This document shows, piece by piece, positions 55,637-64,000 of a DNA stretch of 64,000 nt (its first letter is position 1; each line of letters opens with the position of its first letter). Below the pieces are notes generated by a model. The model saw only the letters and a list, made by a program, of their open reading frames with translations. It did no database searches and was not told the origin of the DNA. The position numbers were made by a program, and so were the translations under genes. Where the stretch lies: NCBI RefSeq assembly GCF_000189635.1, contig NW_002476512.1, forward strand, positions 372,001 through 436,000, written 5' to 3'. Source of the DNA: Tetrahymena thermophila SB210. Its lineage: Eukaryota; Ciliophora; Oligohymenophorea; Hymenostomatida; Tetrahymenidae.

Positions 55637-58600
55637 ATGTGTATTCAAATCTTGATTCTTTTAGTCAAAATAATATGTGTATTAGGATAACTAGACAATA
55701 GTATGAACTTTATTTACTCTCACTAATTTACTAGCTAATTGAATCAAACTTAACCGTTATGGACTCCTTTGCTGTTACATCCTATAACTTAAAATAATTT
55801 AGTTTTTGTATCTACTAGTAATTCAGTAATTTCGATTGTCAACTAACTTGGATGTCAAATACTTTTCGACAAAAATGTAAGTGATGATTTTATTTCATAC
55901 TTTTAAGTTTCGTAAAATGGCTAATTACTTATTATAGGCTATGGAAAATCATTCGTTCTTTATGAATTAGGTTTCAACTTAAATGAAGTTAATCAGATAA
56001 ATATGTAGAAGTTTGATAAAAAATAAGAAATTTAGTTTATTTTAGGTATTTAAAGAATGATTTTTGATGAAAAAAATGATTTACTATTAATTGTTGGAAC
56101 AAAAGGTCTTATTAATGCCTATGATTTATCTAGTAAAAGTTATGTTAGCTAAATAGGGACTCATACTATTTAAAACGCTGAAATTGATGATATATATCTA
56201 TCAACAGATGGCAAATGGTTGTGTGTGTCATCTGCAACTTTTGGATTAAAATTATTCTAAGTTCAAAAAAATCAATTTAATAATAATAGTTCAATGATAT
56301 TTAACGAAGTAGGATATGGTAAATATGGAAATTACACAAAGTATTGCTAAATCACTTCTGACTTATACATCTTTTGCTTTGATATTTAGTTAGGTTTACT
56401 TTTTGTTAACTTTTAATCAATTTTATAATCTATCTAAAATTAATTTCCCATTCAAATTGCTTTTTAATAATACTGGCCATTTTTTACTAAAATTCCAACA
56501 ATAACATAAATGATAATTAATTAAAGTGAATCACTATTATTCTTAGGTACTAGATCATAAGGAATTTATATATTTGACATTTCAAATAGACCAAAATTTA
56601 TTCTAGTGTAACAAATAAAATCAAACCATTTTGTGGGATCTTTAAAACTATCAATCGATGAATAATACTTATATTTTTCAGATGGTTCAAGTCTTTTCAC
56701 TTTTTAAAAATAATAAAAAAATCTGAATAATAATTTTCCAAATTTGTTTAACATTCATTAAGCAAAGTTTGATGAGTTTAAGCTTAATTCATGGAAGTGG
56801 AGATGTTATATTGATTTCAATAACTCTTATTTTATTGGATCTTTCGATATCACTGGCATTTTTGTTTTCCCGTTTCATTAAAATCCATATAGATTAAATA
56901 TTTCTAATTACTAAATGTATCCTATTATATAGGATTCTGTTTACCTAGAACCTTCAGGCAAATATATGATAGTACCCTAATAATTTACTCCTGACATAAT
57001 AGGAGTTTATTAATACAACCCAATTGATGATAGTCCTGATTAAAGTGATATCTCTCTTATGAATATGAAATTAGTAAAATCTTATCCTATTAATTTAACT
57101 CAAGTAGGCGAGATGATAACCTTTAGCTATGACAGAACGTTTGCTGTTTAAACTTATGCAACAGGACTTGTTCTCTACAACTCTACAGATATTTTTGATA
57201 TGTAGGTTTACATAGTTTGGTAGAATCCTGATTTTATGGTCGGCGAAAACTAAGGTGCTTGCATTACCAAAGACAATTAATGGGTGTTAAGTACTATTAG
57301 GCTATTTGGAGTTTATTTACTAAATGTACAAAATAAAACTAATCCTATTCTTTCTGATTATTTATTAAACTTAGGTGGAGAAAGTATTTTTATATCTGAG
57401 TTGTATTCCTATGCTTATTTAGTGGATTTAACTAAAGGCTTTGCTATTATTGACATAACATATTTTCCAAAAATAAAAGTGATATCAAGGGTGCCTTTAG
57501 AAGGATATGTTATTATGGCTTTAACTCTATAAAATGAAGAATATATTTTAATTACTCAAGAAGAAAGAGGTATGCTCACTCTAATTGATATGAGAGATAA
57601 GAAAAATCCACATGTTGTGAATACAATAATTTATCAATCCCAGACAAGTTAAGCTGTGTGCATGCCAAAAAGCTAAGATTATATATTTCTAACAATGTCT
57701 TCAGGAATTTTAATGATGCCTTTATAGAGTGATATTTAAATACACACAGATGCAAATCTAATAACTTATGATCATAATCAGAAAGTAAGTAACATTCAAC
57801 AAATAGATAAGGTTAATTATAATTAGAACAATGATGGTGTTTAAATAATAAATGAGTACATTTTTTAGATTGGTTAAACTATTCAATTTAATTTTAATAT
57901 AATTTATCCAGTCTCTTAATATATGTAAATACTTTAAGTGTATTACTACTATAATAGCTAGATTCTGAGCACTCCTAGTTTTTTTTCTTATGATGTTACT
58001 ACTTAAAAGCTAACATTTACTGTAGATTAATCTTTATTAGGAAATACTTAATAACTAATAAATTAAAATATAATTTTATTGTGGACAGTTATTCCATTAG
58101 ATAAGACTTCATTTATTTACATAGCTGAAGATTCTTATGATTTGGGTGTTACAAACTCAACTTAATCTGCTCAAATCTATCAGTACCTTTTAGATCAAAA
58201 TATATTAAACGCAAAAGGAATAGTTAATAATCAGTATGACTTTAATAAGAATTTTCTGTTAGAAAGTGAATTTTAATCTATATTAATAGATCCTTCAACT
58301 ATGGATAATTTATAATACTAATAAATCATTTCTTAGATTACTTTGAAAATTAATATATCTTTGAAAAAATCTTGCTACATGAATCCTATTAGATTTTATG
58401 TGATTCCCTCCCTCACTTTTGAATCCACTAATTCAAAAAAATTTATTTCAACCAATTAGTTGGGAAACATTTAAATTATTTTACAAATAGATGATTAATT
58501 TGGAAAATTTCTTTTACCAACTTAAACAAGTGTAGCTTTGTATATGTCAGCAAAGTAAGATTAGCTAAAAATAGAAGGTACCCTTAATGAAGTTAATAAA

Positions 58601-60625
58601 ATTTTATAATAATAGATAATATTTGCAAATAATACAATAATAACTAATCAAATTAGTCCTAATATTACAATAACTATAATTGATAATATTAACTATGAAC
58701 TAGTTTAAATTTTACTTATAGTTGATTGTAAATTTATAAAACTAAAGGAGTAATTATAAGTTAACACGTAAAATAACCTTTAAATGCAGATGAATTAGTA
58801 ATACCCTCAAAGTGTAATTAGTATAGAATCTTAAGTAAAGATATCATTTTCTTCTAGTACATTTTATGTATCAGATAGCTAGATAATAACACATAAATGT
58901 TATTATTTAAATAAAAAAGGTGTATACGAATTATTATCAGCCAACTTCTGGCTTCAGTAATAAAATGATAAGTTAAGTTTCATAGGCACTTCAACATCTA
59001 GTATGTATGGTGAGATCTATAAATTCAAGATAATAGCATTTGATGGCTATACTTAAGCAGAAGATGAATTTTAGATTTCTATAACTGGTGTTCCTTTTAC
59101 TTATATCTTAAATTTGCTACTTGAGATATTAGGTTCTTTGTTAGCATTATTTGGTGCTTATAAGAAAAGGTATGCTTTCTACAATATTATTTATAAAAAT
59201 AAGATTACCTTCTCAGAGGAAAGAGTGTGCTGTGGATAGATGTACCGAAAAGAAATCATTATTTTAGGTAGAACTCAAGAAGTTGCTCAGTCTATTTTAT
59301 TAAAATTGCAAAAAAAGATTTAAAAGCATCAAAGCAAAGTTATTAAAGAAATGAATTAAATAAAAAATTAAATATTTGAAAGTGCTGAAAATTAATTTTC
59401 TGATTACAGTGAATCTTTGAATGATAAAGAAAACTAAATTAATTTTATAAATGAAGAAAAATTTAAAATTAAAAGTAATATGAATAAAAAAAGTATTGAA
59501 AAAACTTTACAAAAATTAAAAAAAATGAAAAAGCATTAACCAATTACTTTATTAGAATAAAAGTATATGAATGTGACAGGTCATTTGATTTTTTCAAATG
59601 TTGTTGAAGATATTCTTAGATTTTCAATTTATCCAAATTAAAATATTTTTAAATCTAAGTAAGAATTTTTTGGTGAAATAATAGATTAAAATTCTAGAAT
59701 ACATAAAGCTGTCAGAGCATAAATTTCAAGATAACTATTAAGTTTAGATTTAAAAACTTATGAAGTTTATTAGTTTATTAAGACATATTGTACTTAAAAT
59801 ATATAAAAAAATCACAATGACTGGTTTAAAGCTTTAGTTTCAATTGAATACAATAAGAAAGAAAATTCAAAATAAAAATCAATTTTTCCATAATTAAAAT
59901 TAAAGTGTGAAATTTTATTTGAGATATTACAACTTCTCTAACTATTTTCAGCTAAAAATGATAAACATGTTCCTAATAATTTTAAGTAAATGTTAGATTG
60001 TGTAAATAAATATTAAACTGATATTAATATTTATTTATTAAGAGAAGTTATCTTTGCAGATACATTTGGTTTTTAAGGTTATATGCCATCAAATTTGAAT
60101 CCTGCAGTAGGTTAATCTATCCATCTTAACCCTTATGATATAAGTTAAATTATTGCATATAAAGAAAAGAAAGTTAATAAATGGTTAAAGCCGCTTTACT
60201 AACTATTAAAAATATAATACACAAAGTATGGGTTGTTTAAAAACATGAGACTACCAACTTGGATTGAAATAGATCAAAGACATGGAAAAATAATTATTTA
60301 TGGAATCCCAACTAAACTTGATGTAGAATAAATTTAAATAAGGATATTTGATATAAACGGATATATAATTTAAGAATTTTCACTTAACATAGAAATAAAC
60401 TTTTAAAAACCAGAGCAAAAATTAGATTAAATAAATAATATTTTTATCAACTCAGAAACTTAAGATGAATAAAATTGTCTAATAATTGATTTAAATAAAA
60501 AAAATAATTAAAATTATAGAACTTTTGACTCAGCTAGTGTAACTAAAATTTTATCTGCAAGAACTAATTAGAACAGTATTTATAATTTGCTAGAGAGATA
60601 ATACAATTAAAATTCATAAAATTGA
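55637..60625 (+). CDS. Large type I membrane protein, LVIVD/cadherin-like family, 1662 residues (copy 4)
   Basis: One frame of 1663 codons runs from ATG at 55637 to TGA at 60623-60625. It shares the architecture of copies 2 and 3: signal peptide (MCIQILILLVKIICVLGQ), propeller-like ectodomain (LFLGTRSQGIYIFDISNRPK; SIFISELYSYAYLVDLTKGF), CADG-like segment, TM helix (LNLLLEILGSLLALFG, with Ser where copies 2 and 3 have Pro) and a long cytoplasmic tail. Ectodomain differences include KLNSWKWR versus PGAWKWR and changes around FDKNVSDDFISY, so variation is not confined to one side of the membrane. Intact and probably expressed, though expression cannot be judged here. Confidence 0.93.
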
Positions 60626-61112
60626 AATATCTTATAAGTTTAAATTTCTTTTATTTATTTAGTTATTTATTTATTTATTTATTTATTCATTCATTCGATT
60701 TTATTAAAAAAATAGTTAGAAAAAGCATTAACTTGTGTTATTAATATTTTAATCAGCATAAATTTTCCATCAACCATAAGTTTTTAATTATGGATATTTT
60801 TTATATTTCTTAAATTTTCATTTCACCCTTTTTTAAAAATTAAAAAAATATTTTATTTTTAAAAAAAATTCTGTATGTTTAATATAAATATTCATATAAC
60901 AAAATTAATTAAATTACTTTAGCGCTTTATTTCTTTTAAATAATATTTTCAAAATAAAACATAATGAATTATTGATGATCAAATTTTGAATTCATAAAAA
61001 TGATAACAATAATAATTATTGGGTAGAGCTTAAAAAAAATAAATACTCATAAATAATAAGGATATGCATTTATTTATAATTTAGACAGACTTTATATTTA
61101 TTTAATGGTAAA
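60626..61112. other. Convergent 3' spacer between receptor copy 4 and the membrane gene
   Basis: It contains an (ATTT)n tract at about 60650-60685 followed by CATTCATTCG, shared with the other family 3' flanks. From about 60940 it aligns with sequence near 31410-31480 at the end of the pseudogene, marking the duplication edge. Confidence 0.6.
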
Positions 61113-63233
61113 TCAAATAGGGTACAGGTTAGATAAATCTACTTTTTTTTAACTTGAATATATACTACCCAATGTTTTGCTTGGAGTAAAATTAAAATAT
61201 TATGATTTTTATTGCGAACTACATTCCTCAATCGGTACTTACAAATTATCTAATATAAAATCTTCTTTTTGAAAGATACTTTTTTATTATGATTCTAATA
61301 TAGTATTTTGCCTTAATTTAGTTGATTCTCGTTTTATATCACCTAAATCTGAAAGGAATTATTTAAATTGAGGATCTAGTAGTTCTAAAATCCTTATGTC
61401 TATTTTAGAAGGTTTTGTTTTTGAGTTTATTAATTTCTAGAAAGCCTCTTAGACTTCGCTTGTTTTCTACTTTATATAATTTTCATATTTATCTCTTAAC
61501 CCAATTTTATCAGATAGGTTATTTGATTTTTTTTCATCCAGAGATAAAACAGGTTTTGGGATAAATTCAAATAACTTAATTTAATTTTCGTTAAGTAAAA
61601 GTCGCTTCAATTTTTCAACCTCAAAAAGCTTTTAAATAATGTAAAAAATATCAATTTAATTATATAATCCATCTAAACCTTTTTAAAGGAGTTCACACCT
61701 TCTCCTTTTACAAAGTTTTAAAAATTTAAAGTAATTGGCAAAATATTCCCAACCTTAAAATGAAACTTTATTTTAAGAGAAAATGTCATTTAGCTCTTTT
61801 GCCTCTTTTTCTATCTCTTTCTTGCTCTTTTTGTTACTATCTTTATTTTCTCCTTTTTTTAAAGTTTTTAATTTCTCTTAATAAGTTTTTTTCATTTTTG
61901 TAGAGTTTACTCTTTCTAGTTTTTGTAAAGGCCTATTTTAATAGACATTTAATTACTCACCATCACCTTTTTACCCAAAAGAAATTTGGGATTTTTAATA
62001 GAATGTGTTCTATAATTCATATTTGAATGATGTTTTTTATTAATCTTCTTTTGTAATCAAAATTTAATCAGCTGCTTGGGTATAAATTTCTTTTTTCTTT
62101 TCACTATCTTTAAAATTCCTTTTTTTATCCTATTTTTTTTTATTTGATTCTTAAGTTGGGTTTTCAAAATTAAATAATCGATTTATTAGCTTTGAATCTA
62201 ATTCTATTTGAGATAAAGGCCTGCAAATTATAGCTCCCACTGTAAAAAATATATTAAATATACCACCAAGCTAAGATAGTGATCTATCAAGCTTTTGATA
62301 TGATCTGTTGTATATATTATCTACATTTTTTTCAAATGAAATATAACAATCATAGAGAAGATTTCCTGATTTAGGCGAAACCTACTCTCTATCTCCACTG
62401 AATGTCAACGTATTAGTTGTTTATATATCAGTTCCCATTAGTCCGTAATCAGAATTCAAATAGGTGTTTCTAAAATTAATATTTGTCTATTTAGTAAACT
62501 CTGGTCCAGAGATCCAAAATGATTACCTTCCAAGGGGTTAGAAAGGTTTTGTTTTATCAGAAGGAATAGCAGAGTAGTCTACGTAGTAAATAGCCAACCT
62601 ACAATATTGAAGAAGATTATTCATATTAGGGTTGCAATTAATACCTTAACAAGAATTTACCTTAAGCTCTAAAGCTGAATAGTGCTGAGCATCGAATTAT
62701 CCTTAAATATATAAATCCGACTCTTCTTAACTAATACAATACATATCTTTGTAGCTTAATGAAATAAAATAGTTATTAACTTCAGGAATATTGAAATGAT
62801 CTATCCTGCATGGCTCTGTTTTTACTGTTCTTATTGTTGTACTAGCTACGAATTACCCAGTGGCTTCATTTTTAGTTTTTATAGTTTATTTAATAAAAAG
62901 AGTAGCATTATAAACTGTAGGATCAATATAATGCTAAGAAGTAGAATTTTATAAGCCAAAAGTTAAGATGAATTTATCTGAAGTTAAGTTATAACGTGAT
63001 GGCTCTGAAGTAAATTTCTATTCAAAAAGAACATAAGGATGAGTATAGTCATAAAGTTAATCAAGAATTAGTTTAATTTGATATCCTAAGATACCAATCA
63101 AACAAAGAGTTACTAATCCTCCAATTTAAGTTTTATGATTAGTTTCTTTATTAAACCTAATATTTATTCCTATTCCAAATATATCCAATCTTTCAAGAAT
63201 ATTTTTTTTCTATTTAAGGACTTTGAATTCCAT
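61113..63233 (-). CDS. Putative two-pass membrane protein, 706 residues
   Basis: One frame of 707 codons runs from ATG at 63233 to TGA at 61115-61113, without introns. It begins MEFKVLKQKKNILERLDIFG, with a TM helix at about 33-55 (GGLVTLCLIGILGYQIKLIL). An ectodomain of ~260 residues has several Cys (NSCQGINCNPN), and a second TM helix near 318-340 (GGIFNIFFTVGAIICRPLSQ) precedes a ~365-residue tail rich in Lys/Glu. The tail contains the family-style block GWEYFANYFKFLKLCKRRRC and FYIIQKLFEVEKLKRLLLNE. I recognise it as the same Tetrahymena transmembrane family as the gene at the left edge. Its close relative at 31479-33445 has decayed. Function unknown. Confidence 0.9.
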
Positions 63234-64000
63234 TCTATTTTATTATTATTATTATTATTAATTTTTTGAGTTTATTAATTTTTTAAATTTTATTTATTGG
63301 TTATTGTATCACACTTTTTTAAATAGTGAGAGGAAATAGCTTTTTAATTTATAATTAAAATCTGATTTAGTAAATGTTTGTAATTTTCTTCTGTTTTTTC
63401 GAAATTAGTGGTTAAATTTGATCAGATTAAAAAGTTAAAACTTTTTATTCCTTAAAAATAATATGATTAAGCAAATAAATACTACCTAAAAGATAAAAAA
63501 ATAAATTTTCAATAAATTCTTATTTCATAAAAATCATAGAATTATTTGATATCAAATTATTTTTAATGAAGAAAATTTTATATTAATTGAGTATTTTTAT
63601 AAATTGATTTTAGAAACTCAAGTATTTAAGTCATTACTGCTAATTATTTAATGATAGTAATATTATTATTACTCTAACTGGAGTTCATTATATAATTAAT
63701 TAGTTTTAAAAGATTGTAATTTTGAAAATTACTAATTAAAATATTTTTTTTCAAAAAATTTTAATCACAATTATGTAATATTTAAATAAAAATAATATTA
63801 TTTAATTATTTATATTTATTTAATCATTTAAATGTAAAAAATTTCAAAAGCAATCAAAATAGTTTCAAAGTTAAAAAAAGTATCAAGAAATTTTTATGAA
63901 AAAAAAAAATTAATATTAAATAAAAATTATAAAAGCCATATTCCATAATTTGAAAAAGATAATGAAATATTGAAAATATATTTAAATTATTTGATTTATT
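63234..64000. repeat. Duplicated upstream flank of the membrane gene
   Basis: It aligns in blocks with 33446-34400, the spacer between the pseudogene and receptor copy 1. An ATT microsatellite occurs at about 63241-63260. By analogy another receptor-like gene could start a few hundred bases beyond the window; nothing in the window proves this. Confidence 0.7.

Overview
This window looks like ciliate nuclear DNA, most likely Tetrahymena (macronuclear-type sequence, possibly T. thermophila; the species is inferred). It is very AT-rich. Long reading frames appear only when TAA and TAG are read as glutamine and TGA is the sole stop. Introns are short, AT-rich and GT...AG. Gaps between genes are long and low in complexity. 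No rRNA, tRNA, CRISPR or bacterial-type operon was seen. With this code I read eleven apparently intact or plausible protein genes, one gene cut by the window edge, and several host pseudogenes and gene fragments. Most lie in duplicated clusters.

Region 1 (1-6.4 kb, minus strand): the 5' part of a two-pass membrane protein gene running off the left edge, then an unrecognised 491-residue protein. Region 2 (6.7-14.9 kb): three leucine-rich-repeat (LRR) genes. Two on the minus strand have 14 and 16 exons, nearly every internal exon being one LRR of about 30 residues flanked by phase-2 introns. The third lies head-to-head on the plus strand and has no introns. Region 3 (14.9-20.4 kb): two near-identical tandem genes for a DUF5077/DUF3472-type protein, a family I associate with bacteria. 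They are interspersed with decayed copies of the 3' tail of the intronless LRR gene. Region 4 (21.5-30.5 kb): a seven-exon ABCC (MRP-type) ABC transporter, a decayed fragment of a related sequence, a long spacer and a small poly-glutamine reading frame.

Region 5 (31.4-64 kb) is a family array. A membrane-protein pseudogene on the minus strand faces a 1750-residue plus-strand gene for a large type I membrane protein. That protein has a signal peptide, an LVIVD-like beta-propeller ectodomain, a cadherin-like (CADG-type) segment, one transmembrane helix and a ~500-residue cytoplasmic tail. Three further tandem copies (1661-1662 residues, very similar to one another) follow, then a decayed tail fragment. 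The intact counterpart of the membrane-protein pseudogene lies at the right end. Its upstream flank matches the left copy's up to the window edge, so another large receptor-like gene may start just beyond. A decayed Tc1/mariner DNA transposon with 37-bp terminal inverted repeats sits between the first and second large genes.

The main theme is gene-family expansion and decay: repeat-per-exon LRR genes, tandem DUF3472 genes, and a co-duplicating pair of membrane-protein families. No cellular function can be proved from sequence alone for most of them.
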